NCBI RefSeq assembly: GCF_003096095.1
Contig: NZ_CP015453.1
Location: 1,426,001 to 1,490,000, forward strand
Source: Dietzia psychralcaliphila
GTDB lineage: Bacteria > Actinomycetota > Actinomycetes > Mycobacteriales > Mycobacteriaceae
DNA: 64,000 bases
Reading direction: 5' to 3'
In this document: one piece after another, positions 9,882-19,656 of the stretch
Position numbering within the stretch: position 1 is the stretch's first letter
Layout: every line of letters begins with the position of its first letter
Position numbers and translations under genes: made by a program
Notes under the pieces: generated by a model
Told to the model about the DNA's origin: nothing
Seen by the model: only the letters and a program-made list of their open reading frames with translations
Database searches by the model: none

Positions 9882-10604
9882 GTGTCCACCCATAGTCCCG
9901 GGCGCGTCCGTCGGGTCATCACCACTCGCCGCGGCGGGGCCTCCACCGGGGACTTCGACTCGTTCAACCTCGGTGACCACGTCGGCGACGCCCCGGCCGC
10001 GGTGGCGGCCAACCGGGCCCGGCTCGCCCGCCGTCTCGGGCTGCCGGCCTCGGACGTGGTGTGGATGGACCAGGTCCATGGCACAAGGATCGCCCGGGTC
10101 ACCCGCTCGACGGGTGGAGCCGTCCCGGCGACCGACGGACTCGTCACGGACCGGCCCGGGTTGGCCCTGGCGGTGCTGAGCGCCGACTGTGTCCCGGTGC
10201 TCGCCGCGGACGAGCAGGCCGGGGTCATCGGCGCCGTCCACGCGGGCCGGGTCGGTGCCGTCGGCGGGATCGTCACCTCGCTGATCGGTGCCATGACCTC
10301 GTTGGGCGCCCGCGCCGAGCGGATCACGGTCCTGCTCGGGCCGGCGGCTGCGGGGCAGCACTACGAGCTCCCCGACGACCTCGCGGACCAGGTGGAGGCG
10401 GCGCTGCCGGGCAGCCGCACCCGGACCGTCGACGGGACGACCGGGGTGGATCTGCGCGCGGGACTCACCCGGCAACTCGCCGGGCTCGGCGTGGTCCGCG
10501 TGGATACCGATCCGCGGTGCACCATCGCCGACGACTCCCTCTTCTCCTATCGGCGGCAGGGTCGCACCGGGCGGCAGGCCAGTGTGATCTGGCGCCAGGC
10601 CTGA
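9882..10604 (+). CDS. pgeF: Purine nucleoside phosphorylase / laccase-domain protein (YfiH/PgeF family)
   Basis: A 240-residue multicopper-oxidase-like protein (DUF152/YfiH). Family members act as purine nucleoside phosphorylase/adenosine deaminase, and E. coli PgeF edits mis-incorporated amino acids in peptidoglycan precursors, which suits its place after ftsZ. The metal-site pattern is visible: H in WMDQVHG, C in SADCVPVL and H in GAVHAGRVG. That last motif is more often HAGWRG, so it is slightly divergent. GTG start 9882, 8 nt after ftsZ. Confidence 0.85.
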   Translation: MSTHSPGRVRRVITTRRGGASTGDFDSFNLGDHVGDAPAAVAANRARLARRLGLPASDVVWMDQVHGTRIARVTRSTGGAVPATDGLVTDRPGLALAVLSADCVPVLAADEQAGVIGAVHAGRVGAVGGIVTSLIGAMTSLGARAERITVLLGPAAAGQHYELPDDLADQVEAALPGSRTRTVDGTTGVDLRAGLTRQLAGLGVVRVDTDPRCTIADDSLFSYRRQGRTGRQASVIWRQA

Positions 10605-10632
10605 CCGGTCCCGCCGGGCCTCGCGCACGTGT

Positions 10633-10971
10633 CTACTCCGATGCCCTGACCAGGGTGCCGATCTCGATGCCGGAGGCGTTGACCACGTGGAGGGTGTCGC
10701 CGTAGACCCGGGCGGAGTCGAGCCCGGCGAGCCAGGTCTGCACATCGGGGCAGGCCATCATCGTGGAGCCGACCTCCTCGAAGGAGACGACATCCCCGTG
10801 TTGCTCCCAACTCCCGAACAGCCGGTTGCAGCCGTCAGTGCCCCCGAGCGACCCGTCTTCGGAGAGGACGAGCTGCGGCTGGTTCTCGGCGCCCTCGCCC
10901 CAGGTACCCACGGCTGAGACGGGTTCGGCTGGTTCGGGTTCAGCCATGTCGGGTTCAGCTGAGTCGGACAC
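10633..10971 (-). CDS. META/HslJ-domain small protein
   Basis: A 112-residue protein whose residues ~22-110 match the META domain found in heat-shock HslJ: GTWG, then LVLSEDGSLGGTDGCNRLFGSWEQ (18 central residues conserved in type) and a downstream conserved Cys. The N-terminus is Glu/Pro-rich (repeated AEP) and shows no signal peptide or lipobox, so it looks cytoplasmic; ATG at 10947 is an alternative start. It is the only minus-strand gene in the dcw stretch and runs convergently with pgeF. Function unknown. Confidence 0.7.
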   Translation of the reverse strand: MSDSAEPDMAEPEPAEPVSAVGTWGEGAENQPQLVLSEDGSLGGTDGCNRLFGSWEQHGDVVSFEEVGSTMMACPDVQTWLAGLDSARVYGDTLHVVNASGIEIGTLVRASE

Positions 10972-11191
10972 GGCGGATCAGGTCGTCAGCCGAGGGGGCG
11001 CGGCTCCGGCGGCGACCCCGTCCGTCACCGGCTTCCGGCGGTGACGAGGGGTGAACGAGCGGAACATGGTGACCGCCTCTCCGCGAACCGACCGTGGGGG
11101 TGCGTCGCGAGCCGAAGCTAACACGGGGCGACTCGCGTCGCCCCGTGATCGGCGCGCGGCAAGCGGGTGGCGACCGGTCGGGCGACTCCGA

Positions 11192-11245
11192 TAGGTTACC
11201 GACATGCATCGATGTACCCGTCCGGCGGCCGCACCCCGTGTCTGA
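11192..11245 (+). promoter_or_regulatory. -10 box and 13-codon leaderless upstream ORF before yggS
   Basis: TAGGTT (11192-11197) lies 6 nt before ATG 11204, the spacing of leaderless promoters. The ORF from this ATG (MHRCTRPAAAPRV, stop 11243-11245) runs out of frame over the GTG start of the next gene at 11238. A transcript starting at 11204 would carry this short ORF as its first coding sequence, coupling its translation to the PLP-protein gene. Confidence 0.4.
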
Positions 11246-11966
11246 TCCCCGATCCGAGGAGCTGTCCACGCGGCTCGCCGAGACCAGGGAGCGGCTCGAT
11301 GCGGCGCTGGCTGCGGCGGGCCGTCAGGACGGGGTCGACCTCGTGGTGGTCACCAAGTTCCACCCCGTCGGCGACGTCGTGCGGCTGGCCCGCCTGGGGG
11401 TCCGGGACCTGGGTGAGAACCGCGTTCAGGAGGCGGCCGCGAAGGTGGCCGACCTGTCGGCCGCGGACCCGGAGCTGGCGGCCGCGGTGCGGTGGAACAT
11501 GATCGGCCACATCCAGTCCAACAAGGCCGCCGCCGTGGCCGGTTGGGCCGACCGCGTGCACTCGGTGGACTCGGTCAAGGTCGCGAACGGGCTCGAGAAG
11601 GGCCGAGCCCGGGCCGCTGCGGAAGGGGAGCGCACCGGGGTGCTGCCCCTCCTCCTCCAGCTGAGCCTGGACGGTGACACCTCACGCGGTGGGGTGGCCC
11701 GCCAAGACCTCCCGGGACTCGCCGATCACGTCGCCGGTCTGGAACACGTGCGATTGGCCGGACTCATGGTGGTGCCCCCGTTGGAGGGGGCGCCGGCCGT
11801 CCACTTCGCCGACGCCGCACGGGTGGCGGAGGCGCTGCGTCGCGACCATCCGGGGGCCGACGAGTTCTCCGCCGGGATGTCCGGCGATCTGGAGTCCGCG
11901 ATAGCCGCCGGTTCGACGTGCGTGCGTGTCGGAACGGCGATCCTGGGACCGCGACCAGTAGTTTGA
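11238..11966 (+). CDS. YggS/PROSC-type pyridoxal-phosphate homeostasis protein
   Basis: About 242 residues from GTG 11238. It is a fold-type III PLP-binding barrel without known catalytic activity that buffers PLP in the cytoplasm. Visible motifs are VDLVVVTKFHPV (with the PLP lysine), LGENRVQEAAAK, WNMIGHIQSNKA, and the C-terminal MSGDLESAIAAGSTCVRVGTAILG. This gene always sits next to sepF in Mycobacteriales. The open frame continues upstream without a good ribosome site, so the GTG is my choice by similarity (VSDPRSEELSTRLAETRERL). Confidence 0.9.
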   Translation: MSDPRSEELSTRLAETRERLDAALAAAGRQDGVDLVVVTKFHPVGDVVRLARLGVRDLGENRVQEAAAKVADLSAADPELAAAVRWNMIGHIQSNKAAAVAGWADRVHSVDSVKVANGLEKGRARAAAEGERTGVLPLLLQLSLDGDTSRGGVARQDLPGLADHVAGLEHVRLAGLMVVPPLEGAPAVHFADAARVAEALRRDHPGADEFSAGMSGDLESAIAAGSTCVRVGTAILGPRPVV

Positions 11967-12038
11967 GGTCCAGCATCGTGGGGCATCTCCCCACGAGGAA
12001 CGGCCCGCGACGACCCGCATCAGGAAGGTCCCCGGAAG

Positions 12039-12737
12039 ATGAGCGCAATCGCCCGGTTCAAGGAGTACTTCGGAATGGCGCCCGTCGCGGCGTACGAGGA
12101 CGAGTACCTGGACGACTACGACCGCCCGGTCCACCACGACATCCGCGGCTCCCGTGCACTGCACGAGACCGATGACCTCGGTCCCGTCGCACGCGATCGT
12201 CGCGAGGACTACGGATACGCGGCCGACCGATACGGCGACGAGGCATCGCCCCGGCCCCGACTCGCGGACCTGGACCCCGTCGAGGACCACGTCCCCGACC
12301 GCCGGCAACGCGGTGGGCTCGACGAGCCCGCTCCGCGCCCGCGTCGCTACCACGCCGCCGAGGCGGGGGCCCGTGCCTCGCTGCGCGGAGTGCCGGTCAG
12401 CCGTGGCGCCGTCGCGTTGGCTCCGGAGGAGGACTTCGTCGAGGACGGCCTGGTGACCCTTCCCGAGACCGTGGTCGAGCGTCCGCGTGGATTCGGCGAC
12501 GGCAAGAGCCTCGGTGAGCACTTCCGCGCCGGCCGCGCCGTGGTGCTCGACCTGTCCACCATGGCCTCCGGTGACGCCCGCCGCATGGTCGACTTCGCCG
12601 CCGGACTGGTGTTCGGTCTCGACGGCCGCATGGAGAAGGTCTCCGACCGGGAGCGCACCTTCCTCCTCCAGCCCGCCGGCATGGACCTCACCGAGGCCGA
12701 GATCCGCGACGCCGTCAACGGCGCGTTCCGTCGCTGA
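12039..12737 (+). CDS. sepF: Cell-division protein SepF
   Basis: A 232-residue protein tethering FtsZ to the membrane and bundling filaments. The amphipathic N-terminus (MSAIARFKEYFGMAP) is the membrane-targeting sequence; a charged Asp/Arg-rich linker follows, and the SepF/DUF552 domain covers about residues 145-232 (GRAVVLDLSTMASGDARRMVDFAAGLVFGLDG core). An AGGAAGG ribosome site precedes the ATG. It is the main FtsZ anchor in this order, which lacks FtsA and ZipA. Confidence 0.95.
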   Translation: MSAIARFKEYFGMAPVAAYEDEYLDDYDRPVHHDIRGSRALHETDDLGPVARDRREDYGYAADRYGDEASPRPRLADLDPVEDHVPDRRQRGGLDEPAPRPRRYHAAEAGARASLRGVPVSRGAVALAPEEDFVEDGLVTLPETVVERPRGFGDGKSLGEHFRAGRAVVLDLSTMASGDARRMVDFAAGLVFGLDGRMEKVSDRERTFLLQPAGMDLTEAEIRDAVNGAFRR

Positions 12738-12795
12738 TCGCTGGTGCCCACCCCGCCTGACCGGGTGCCCGCGGCGCGACACCGACCAGTGCCAG

Positions 12796-12801
12796 TAGGG
12801 T
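12796..12801 (+). promoter_or_regulatory. -10 box of a leaderless yggT promoter
   Basis: TAGGGT, then 6 nt, then the GTG at 12808. There is no ribosome site, so the transcript probably starts at the GTG itself. Confidence 0.5.
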
Positions 12802-12807
12802 TGTCTC

Positions 12808-13107
12808 GTGCGTGAAACCCTGCTGGTCCTATACATCATCACCCAGGTCTTCTGGTATCTGCTGCTCGCCAGGATCGTCGTGGAGATGATCGCCTCCTTC
12901 TCCCGCGGCTGGAACCCCCGTGGTTTCGTGGCCGTCGTCCTCGAGTGGTTGTTCACCATCACCGACCCGCCGGTCAAGGCGCTGCGTAAGGTGATCAAGC
13001 CTGTTCGGATCGGCCAGGTCTCCCTGGATCTGTCGGTCCTGGTCCTCTTCGTGATCATCATCGTTATCCAGTTGATCCTGCGGATCATGATGACAAGCGT
13101 CGCGTGA
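12808..13107 (+). CDS. YggT-family membrane protein
   Basis: A 99-residue integral membrane protein with two hydrophobic regions (residues ~3-28 and ~70-95) around a conserved YggT loop containing FSRGWNPRG and TDPPVKALRKVIKP. YggT proteins are linked by conserved neighbourhood to sepF and wag31 and are thought to help organise the membrane or divisome at the pole or septum; the precise role is unknown. The start is GTG with a leaderless-type -10 box. Confidence 0.9.
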   Translation: MRETLLVLYIITQVFWYLLLARIVVEMIASFSRGWNPRGFVAVVLEWLFTITDPPVKALRKVIKPVRIGQVSLDLSVLVLFVIIIVIQLILRIMMTSVA

Positions 13108-13239
13108 GCCGCGTAGCGGGCCGCTGGTGACGCGCGGGCCGAATGTGACTAGATTGGCACGCGTTAAGGTAGTAATGATGTCGTGGGTCCGGTTCGAGAA
13201 CGCCGGGCCGGCACCCGAGACGATCACGAGGGGTATCCC

Positions 13240-14160
13240 ATGCGCTTGACTCCAGCCGATGTGCACAACGTCGCGTTCTCAAAGCCACCGATCGGTAAGC
13301 GGGGCTATAACGAGGATGAGGTCGACCAGTTTCTCGACCTGGTCGAGGAGGAGCTCGGAAAGCTCGTGGAGGACAACGACGACCTCCGTCAGCGTGTCGA
13401 GGAGCTGAACAAGGACCTCGAGAAGGCCCGCAAGGCAGCGGACAAGACCGACAAGGCCTCCGGTGACTCCGCGAGCGGATCGGGTGCCGGCCGTGTCGAG
13501 GAGCCGCAGGCCGCCGCGCCCGTCGCCCCGGCGCCGACCCCGGCCCCGACCCCTGCTCCGGCTCCCGCCGCAGCCACCCCCTCTCTCGCCAAGAGCGAGG
13601 ACAGCGGTGCCGCCAACTCGGACACCCATCTGCGGGCGGCCCGTGTCCTCGCGATGGCGCAGGAGATGGCGGACCGTCTCACCGGGGAGGCCAAGAAGGA
13701 GTCCGACGGACTCATGGCCAAGGCCCGCGGCGAGTCCGATCGCCTCGTCGGCGACGCCAAGTCCCAGTCGGAGAAGATGGTCGGCGACGCCCGCAAGGAG
13801 GCCGACAAGATCCTCGGTGAGGCCAAGAGCAAGTCGGACGGGATCGTCAAGGACGCCCAGACGCGCTCGGATCAGCAGATCAAGGAGGCGCAGGCGAAGG
13901 CCGACGCACTGCAGGCCGACGCGGAGCGCAAGCACACCGAGATCATGGCCACCATCAACCAGCAGCGTGGCGTGCTCGAGGGTCGGATCGATCAGCTGCG
14001 GACCTTCGAGAAGGACTACCGCAGTCGGCTCACCAGCTACCTCGAGAATCAGCTCTCCGAACTCGGCAAGTCCGGGTCAGCGGCCCCGTCCGCTCCGGCG
14101 GAGAACGCCGGTGCGCCCGAGCAGAGCTCCAAGAAGGACGGCGGCCACCGCGCCGAGTAG
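13240..14160 (+). CDS. wag31: DivIVA-family polar growth protein Wag31
   Basis: 306 residues from ATG 13240, chosen because GAGGGG (13228-13233) sits 6 nt upstream and homologues start [17 protein letters not shown]. This is the polar scaffold organising apical cell-wall growth in Mycobacteriales. The N-terminal DivIVA domain ([17 protein letters not shown]) runs into a first coiled coil to ~residue 75. A Pro/Ala-rich linker (~residues 90-115) separates it from a long coiled coil rich in Lys/Glu/Asp heptads (repeats of [20 protein letters not shown] type, to ~residue 270) and a short Ser/Ala tail. Confidence 0.96.
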   Translation: MRLTPADVHNVAFSKPPIGKRGYNEDEVDQFLDLVEEELGKLVEDNDDLRQRVEELNKDLEKARKAADKTDKASGDSASGSGAGRVEEPQAAAPVAPAPTPAPTPAPAPAAATPSLAKSEDSGAANSDTHLRAARVLAMAQEMADRLTGEAKKESDGLMAKARGESDRLVGDAKSQSEKMVGDARKEADKILGEAKSKSDGIVKDAQTRSDQQIKEAQAKADALQADAERKHTEIMATINQQRGVLEGRIDQLRTFEKDYRSRLTSYLENQLSELGKSGSAAPSAPAENAGAPEQSSKKDGGHRAE

Positions 14161-14179
14161 TCCTCCGCTCTGATCCGTC

Positions 14180-14212
14180 CGGTCCCCGCCCCTGCCCAGG
14201 GTGCGGGGACCG
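14180..14212 (+). terminator. Strong hairpin after wag31
   Basis: A 10-bp stem, CGGTCCCCGC with GCGGGGACCG, encloses a second CCCTG-CC-CAGGG stem. It lies 20 nt after the wag31 stop and has no clear U-run. It probably ends the dcw transcript. Confidence 0.7.
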
Positions 14213-14284
14213 ACGTATATTCGGGGTGTGGGTCCGCCCGGGAGCAGGTGCGCCCCATGACTCGCCCCACTGCAGGAGGACCGC

Positions 14285-14515
14285 ATGCTCGTCGCCGCAC
14301 TAGGACTGACGATTCTCGGTTTCGCCTTCCTCGTGTCCGCCGTGGCCACCGGTCAGATCGGGTGGGCCTGGGCCTGCATCGCGGTCGGGGCTCTGGGGCT
14401 TCTGCTGCTGGTCATGGACCTCATCCGCGGTAGAGCGTCGCGCGACGGGTCGGGGCAGGGCCCGTCCGGCGTGGCGGGCGAGGCGGAAGAGGCGGGAACC
14501 CACACGGACAGGTAA
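14285..14515 (+). CDS. Small two-helix membrane protein
   Basis: A 76-residue protein with a good ribosome site (AGGAGG just before the ATG). Two hydrophobic helices (about residues 2-22 and 27-46, the second ending VMDLIRG) are followed by a hydrophilic Gly/Glu tail. Similar tiny membrane proteins sit between wag31 and ileS in relatives; function unknown. Confidence 0.7.
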   Translation: MLVAALGLTILGFAFLVSAVATGQIGWAWACIAVGALGLLLLVMDLIRGRASRDGSGQGPSGVAGEAEEAGTHTDR

Positions 14516-14520
14516 CATCA

Positions 14521-14790
14521 GCCCATGTCCGGCGGTGAGCCGGACGCGCTGCGATCCGGCCATCACCGGGGAGCGCTCGGAAGAACGGCCGGTCCCGTGT
14601 TGGGGTCGGCTCAGTAGAACCGAACGGGGGATCCCGGCTGAGCCCCCGACCCACGAGTGGGCGTCGCACTGTCGTCGTCAAACGGGGTGGTACCGCGGAC
14701 GGACGCGCCAGTCGTGTCCGGATCGTCCCCGAGCGCAGGCCTGTCGGCCCCACGGTTGCCAACTCGTGCGGGCCCGTACCGCGAGGAGTC
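14521..14790 (+). promoter_or_regulatory. Ile-specific T-box leader of ileS (translational type)
   Basis: The 283-bp gap before ileS carries a T-box riboswitch. The T-box core TGGTACCGCG is at 14688-14697. An isoleucine codon ATC (14562-14564) sits in the short stem I (ATCCGGCC-ATC-ACCGGGGAG), and a GGCTCAG/CTGAGCC stem (14608-14614 with 14638-14644) lies between. The ribosome site GAGGAG (14783-14788) is only 10 nt from the ileS ATG and I see no U-run terminator, so uncharged tRNA-Ile probably frees the ribosome site rather than preventing termination, as known for actinobacterial ileS leaders. Confidence 0.88.
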
Positions 14791-14798
14791 CGCCCCAC

Positions 14799-17700
14799 AT
14801 GAGCACCGAGTCCGTGAACACCGAGCCCACCGCAACGGGTAGCGCGTACCCGATTCTCGACCTCACCGGCGGGACGGCCGCACAGTCGCCCTCGTTCCCC
14901 GCCCTCGAGGAGACCGTCCTGGCCCGCTGGGACGAGCGCGACACCTTCCGGGAGTCCGTCCGCAGACGGGCGGACGCAGAGGAGTACGTCTTCTACGACG
15001 GACCCCCGTTCGCCAACGGCCTACCCCACTACGGGCATCTGCTCACCGGGTACGTCAAGGACGTGATCCCGCGCTACCGAACCATGCGCGGCTACCTGGT
15101 CGAGCGCCGCTTCGGCTGGGACTGCCACGGTCTTCCGGCCGAGCTCGAGGCGGAGAAGCAGCTGGGGATCACCGAGAAGTCGCAGATCCTCGAGATGGGT
15201 CTGGCCGAGTTCAACTCCGCCTGTGAGAAGTCGGTCCTGCGCTACACCGACGAGTGGGAGGAGTACGTCCACCGCCAGGCCCGCTGGGTGGACTTCGAGA
15301 ACGACTACAAGACGCTGGACATCGACTTCACCGAGTCCGTCCTGTGGGCCTTCAAGCGGCTCCACGACAAGGGACTGGTTTACAAGGGTTTCCGCGTGCT
15401 GCCGTACTCCTGGTACGAGCAGACGCCCCTGTCCAACCAGGAGACCCGGTTGGACGACGCGTACAAGATGCGTCAGGATCCTGCGGTCACCGTCGGCCTG
15501 CCGCTCGAGGCGCCGCAGTCCAGCCCGTTCCACGGCGCCGAGGCCCTGGTCTGGACCACCACCCCCTGGACCCTGCCGTCCAACCTGGCCGCCGCCGTCC
15601 ACCCCGACATCGACTACTGCGTGGTGCAGGTGAACTCCGGTGAGCTCGCCGGCCGCCGCTTCGTCGTGGCCGAGGCCCGCCGGGGGGTGTACGCCCCCGA
15701 GTTCGGCGAGGACGCCGAGGTCGTGGCCACGGCGAAGGGCACCGAACTGGTCGGCCTGGCCTACGTCCCGCCGTTCGACTTCTTCAGTGGCCACGCGGGC
15801 GCCCACGTCATGCTCTCGGCCGACTACGTCACCACGGAATCGGGCACCGGCATCGTCCACCTGGCCCCCGCCTTCGGCGAGGAGGACAAGGACGCCTGCG
15901 ACGCGGCGGGCATCGAGTTGGTGATCCCGGTCGGCCCCGACGGCAAGTTCACCGCCGAGGTGCCGCCGTACGCGGGTCAGCTGGTCTTCGACGCCAACGC
16001 GCCCATCTCGCGAGACCTGCGCGCCGCGGGGCGCCTGATCCGTCACGAGACCATCGAGCACTCCTACCCGCACTCGTGGCGATCCGGACAGCCGCTCATC
16101 TACATGGCGCTGCCGGCCTGGTTCGTCAAGGTCACCGCGTTCCGGGACCGCATGGTCGAGCTCAACCGCGAGCACATCACCTGGATGCCCGAACACGTGC
16201 GCGACGGACAGTTCGGCAAGTGGCTCGAGGGCGCGCGGGACTGGAACATCAACCGGAACAGGTACTGGGGCGCGCCGATACCCGTATGGGAGTCCGACGA
16301 CCCGGCCTACCCGCGCGTGGATGTGTACGGCTCGCTCGACGAGCTCGAGGCCGACTTCGGGGTGCGGCCCACCGATCTGCACCGTCCGTACATCGACGAA
16401 CTGACCCGTCCCAACCCCGACGACCCGACCGGCAAGTCCACCATGCGCCGGGTGGCGGACGTGTTCGACTGCTGGTTCGAGTCCGGGTCCATGCCGTTCG
16501 CGCAGGTCCACTACCCGTTCGAGAACAAGGAGTGGTTCGAGACCCATAATCCGGGCGACTTCATCGTCGAGTACAACGGCCAGACCCGCGGCTGGTTCTA
16601 CACACTGCACGTGCTGGCCACGGCGTTGTTCGACCGCCCGGCGTTCACGCACGTCGCCGCGCACGGGATCGTGCTGGGCAACGACGGCCTCAAGATGAGC
16701 AAGTCCAAGGGCAACTTCCCCAACGTCAACGAGGTCTTCGCCCGCGACGGCTCCGACGCCATGCGGTGGTTCCTCATGAGCTCGCCCATCCTCCGGGGCG
16801 GCAATCTGGTGGTGACCGAACAGGGCATCCGCGAGGGCGTGCGACAGGCGATGCTGCCGCTGTGGAACTCCTACAGCTTCCTGCAGTTGTACGCCGCTGA
16901 GCGGGCCACGTGGCGCACCGATTCCCGGCACGTCCTGGACCGCTACATCCTGTCCCGGTTGGCCACCACCCGGGACGCGATGACCGAGGCCCTGGACGTC
17001 ACCGACATCGCCACCGCCTGCGACGAGCTGCGGCAGTTCGCCGACGCCCTGACCAACTGGTACGTGCGCCGGTCCCGGTCCCGGTTCTGGGCGGGGGAGT
17101 CGTCGGGTCAGGACTCCCGCGATGCGTTCGACACGCTCTACACGGTGCTCGAGACCACCATGCGGCTCGCGGCCCCGCTGCTTCCGCTCATGTCGGAGGT
17201 CGTGTGGACGGGGCTGACCGGCGAGGAATCGGTGCACCTGGTGGACTGGCCGGCCGCCGACGAGCTGCCGCGTGATGCCGGGTTGGTCGAGGCGATGGAG
17301 GCCGTGCGGTCGGTGTGTTCGACCGTCTCCTCGGTGCGCAAGGCCAAGCAGCTGCGGGTACGCCTGCCACTCAACTCGCTCACCGTGGCGATGCCTGACG
17401 CCGAGCGGCTCGAGCCGTTCGCCGGGATCATCGCCGACGAGGTCAACGTGCGGCACGTCCACCTGACCAGCGACGTGGCCGCCCACGGGCGGATGGAGTT
17501 GGCCGTCAACGCCCGCGCCGCGGGGCCGCGGTTGGGCAAGCAGGTGCAGGCGTGCATCAAGGCGGCCAAAACCGGGGACTGGTCCGAGACCGACGGCGTG
17601 GTCACCGCCGGCGGCGTGCAGCTGCAGGAGGGCGAGTACGAGCACCGTCTGGTGGCCGCCGACCCGGAGTCCACGGCGGCGCTGCCGGGCGGGGCCGGAC

Positions 17701-17993
17701 TGGTGGTGCTGGACCTGACCGTCACCGAGGAGCTGGAGGCGGAGGGCTGGGCCAAGGACCGGATCCGCGAGATCCAGGAGGCCCGGCGCGGCGCCGGGTT
17801 CGACATCTCCGACCGCATCCGGGTGCGGCTGGAGGTCCCTGCGACCCGCCGGGAGTGGGCCGACCGCCACGCCCAGCTGATCGCCGGGGAGGTCCTGGCC
17901 ACGGACTTCGCTGTGGTGGACGCGCTGAACCCGGGCGACGGTGACCCCGCCGAGCTCGCCGAGGGGGTCAGGATGACGCTGGCCCGGGTCTGA
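14799..17993 (+). CDS. ileS: Isoleucyl-tRNA synthetase
   Basis: 1064 residues from ATG 14799, chosen for the GAGGAG site just upstream and because the longer open frame runs back through the T-box leader. It charges tRNA-Ile. Class I signatures are present: the HIGH-type motif [18 protein letters not shown] near residue 70 and KMSKSKGN near residue 632. Between them is the CP1 editing domain ([19 protein letters not shown]). The eukaryote-like type 2 architecture (long, with a [15 protein letters not shown] segment) fits the actinobacterial form. It is followed 33 nt later by dinB. Confidence 0.97.
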   Translation: MSTESVNTEPTATGSAYPILDLTGGTAAQSPSFPALEETVLARWDERDTFRESVRRRADAEEYVFYDGPPFANGLPHYGHLLTGYVKDVIPRYRTMRGYLVERRFGWDCHGLPAELEAEKQLGITEKSQILEMGLAEFNSACEKSVLRYTDEWEEYVHRQARWVDFENDYKTLDIDFTESVLWAFKRLHDKGLVYKGFRVLPYSWYEQTPLSNQETRLDDAYKMRQDPAVTVGLPLEAPQSSPFHGAEALVWTTTPWTLPSNLAAAVHPDIDYCVVQVNSGELAGRRFVVAEARRGVYAPEFGEDAEVVATAKGTELVGLAYVPPFDFFSGHAGAHVMLSADYVTTESGTGIVHLAPAFGEEDKDACDAAGIELVIPVGPDGKFTAEVPPYAGQLVFDANAPISRDLRAAGRLIRHETIEHSYPHSWRSGQPLIYMALPAWFVKVTAFRDRMVELNREHITWMPEHVRDGQFGKWLEGARDWNINRNRYWGAPIPVWESDDPAYPRVDVYGSLDELEADFGVRPTDLHRPYIDELTRPNPDDPTGKSTMRRVADVFDCWFESGSMPFAQVHYPFENKEWFETHNPGDFIVEYNGQTRGWFYTLHVLATALFDRPAFTHVAAHGIVLGNDGLKMSKSKGNFPNVNEVFARDGSDAMRWFLMSSPILRGGNLVVTEQGIREGVRQAMLPLWNSYSFLQLYAAERATWRTDSRHVLDRYILSRLATTRDAMTEALDVTDIATACDELRQFADALTNWYVRRSRSRFWAGESSGQDSRDAFDTLYTVLETTMRLAAPLLPLMSEVVWTGLTGEESVHLVDWPAADELPRDAGLVEAMEAVRSVCSTVSSVRKAKQLRVRLPLNSLTVAMPDAERLEPFAGIIADEVNVRHVHLTSDVAAHGRMELAVNARAAGPRLGKQVQACIKAAKTGDWSETDGVVTAGGVQLQEGEYEHRLVAADPESTAALPGGAGLVVLDLTVTEELEAEGWAKDRIREIQEARRGAGFDISDRIRVRLEVPATRREWADRHAQLIAGEVLATDFAVVDALNPGDGDPAELAEGVRMTLARV

Positions 17994-18026
17994 TCGCGCC
18001 GGTTCAGAGCCGAGACGGGATCCGAC

Positions 18027-19496
18027 ATGGCTGACGGGCAGGACCGCTGGGTCCTGCACGTGGACATGGACGCCTTCTTCGCCTCCTGCGAGCAACTCAC
18101 CCGGCCGACCCTGCGGGGTCGGCCGGTGCTCGTGGGAGGTGTGGGGGGTCGCGGCGTGGTGGCGGGGTGCTCCTACGAGGCCCGCGCCCGTGGTGCACGC
18201 TCGGCCATGCCCTCCCACCAGGCGAGGCGACTCGTGGGCCCCTCGGCCGTCTTCGTGTTCCCGCGCATGGCGGTCTACCGCGCGCTGAGCCGCCGGGTGT
18301 TCGAGGTGTTCGCCGAGCACGCCCCGGTGGTCGAGCAGGTCTCGGTGGACGAGGCTTTCCTCGAACCTCCCGAGCTGCGTGGCGCCGACGTCGAGCGGAC
18401 CCGCCAATGGGCGCAGGACCTGCGGGCGGCGATACGCGAGGCCACCGGCCTGCCGGCCTCGGTGGGGGCGGGCGCGGGTAAGCAGTACGCCAAGATCGCC
18501 TCCGAGCTGGCCAAGCCGGACGGGGTCGCGGTGGTGCACCGTCGGGACCACGCCCGGGTCTTCGACCCGCTGCCGGTCCGGAGTCTATGGGGCGTGGGGC
18601 CGGTGGCGGGGGAGCGGCTGTCCCAGTTCGGGATCGCCACCATCGGGGATCTGGCGGCGATGGACGACGACGACGTGGTCCACGCCCTCGGCAGGACGGT
18701 GGGGCCCGCGATCGCCCGGATCGCGCGGGGGTACGACGACAGGCCGGTGCACGAGCGGGCCGAGGCCAAGCAGATCAGCGCCGAGAGCACCTTCGCGGCC
18801 GATCTCACGACCGCCGGCCAGGTGGCCGTGGCGGTGCGCAGGTCGGCGGAGGGGGCGCACCGGCGGCTGCTGGGCGACGGGCGGGCAGCCCGGACCGTGA
18901 CGGTCAAGGTCAAGCGCACGGACTTCACGTCGATCACGCGCTCCTACACCCTCTCGGCGGGGACCTCGTCTCTGGAGACCATCGTCGCCGTGGCACGGTC
19001 GCTGGCCCCCGACCCTCTGGACTTCGGCGCGATCCGGTTGCTGGGAGTGGGCCTCTCGGGACTCACCGAGATCCACCAGGACGCACTGTTCGAGCAGGAG
19101 TTCCTCCCCGGGGCGCGGCACGTCCCCGCCCACGACGAGGACGAGGACCTCCCCGACATCGTGGGGGTGGGTACCACTGTCACGACCGACAACGACAACG
19201 ACGACGACGCAGCCGCGGCCGGGACCGCGGCCGCAGCCGGGACCGCGGCCGCGGACGACGCCCTCCACCCGCTCCCGGCGATCGGGGCGTGGCGGCGGGG
19301 GCAGGAGGAGAGGTTCCGGACCGGCTCGGACGTGCGTCATCCCGAGTTCGGCCACGGCTGGGTCCAGGGCTCCGGCCACGGCCGGGTGTCGGTCCGGTTC
19401 GAGACCGCGGTCACCGGGCCCGGTCGGATGCGGACCTTCGCCGACGACGACCCAAGGCTCGAGGTCGCCGACCCATTGGACTCCCTCGGCTGGTGA
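18027..19496 (+). CDS. dinB: DNA polymerase IV, DinB1/DinX type
   Basis: A 489-residue Y-family translesion polymerase. The first catalytic motif [12 protein letters not shown] (residues ~12-23) and the second, [10 protein letters not shown], near residue 110 supply the metal-binding acids; [20 protein letters not shown] and the helix-hairpin-helix region ([24 protein letters not shown]) follow. After the little-finger domain comes a disordered Asp/Ala stretch (~residues 385-415) and a C-terminal domain ([13 protein letters not shown]) shared with mycobacterial DinX. The position between ileS and ansA matches M. tuberculosis Rv1537. No SOS box was found upstream. Confidence 0.93.
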   Translation: MADGQDRWVLHVDMDAFFASCEQLTRPTLRGRPVLVGGVGGRGVVAGCSYEARARGARSAMPSHQARRLVGPSAVFVFPRMAVYRALSRRVFEVFAEHAPVVEQVSVDEAFLEPPELRGADVERTRQWAQDLRAAIREATGLPASVGAGAGKQYAKIASELAKPDGVAVVHRRDHARVFDPLPVRSLWGVGPVAGERLSQFGIATIGDLAAMDDDDVVHALGRTVGPAIARIARGYDDRPVHERAEAKQISAESTFAADLTTAGQVAVAVRRSAEGAHRRLLGDGRAARTVTVKVKRTDFTSITRSYTLSAGTSSLETIVAVARSLAPDPLDFGAIRLLGVGLSGLTEIHQDALFEQEFLPGARHVPAHDEDEDLPDIVGVGTTVTTDNDNDDDAAAAGTAAAAGTAAADDALHPLPAIGAWRRGQEERFRTGSDVRHPEFGHGWVQGSGHGRVSVRFETAVTGPGRMRTFADDDPRLEVADPLDSLGW

Positions 19497-19500
19497 CCCC

Positions 19501-19556
19501 GGCTCCGTCCCGGGTGCGCTGCGGCTCTGCCCTGGCTCCGTCCCGGGTGCGCTGCG
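19501..19556 (+). repeat. 23-bp direct repeat downstream of dinB
   Basis: A 23-bp sequence (GGCTCCGTCCCGGGTGCGCT plus GCG) occurs at 19501-19523 and again at 19534-19556, in the convergent gap between dinB and ansA. Each copy contains CCCGGG. Confidence 0.8.
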
Positions 19557-19656
19557 TGTCTGGACCGAACCAGCGTCACTCCAGACCAACCGGACGAACA
19601 GCCAGCGCAAGCTGAGGAGGCATCGAGGCGGGGCCGTAGAGGCGTGGGTCTGCTCC

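Noticed and set aside
18027-18060. SOS (LexA) box before dinB
   Set aside because: No GAAC-type palindrome seen in the short ileS-dinB gap.
15021-18551. Minus-strand open frame of 1176 codons opposite ileS and dinB
   Set aside because: Composition is typical of an antisense frame (His/Val/Gly-rich, no motif), and it spans two well-supported genes.
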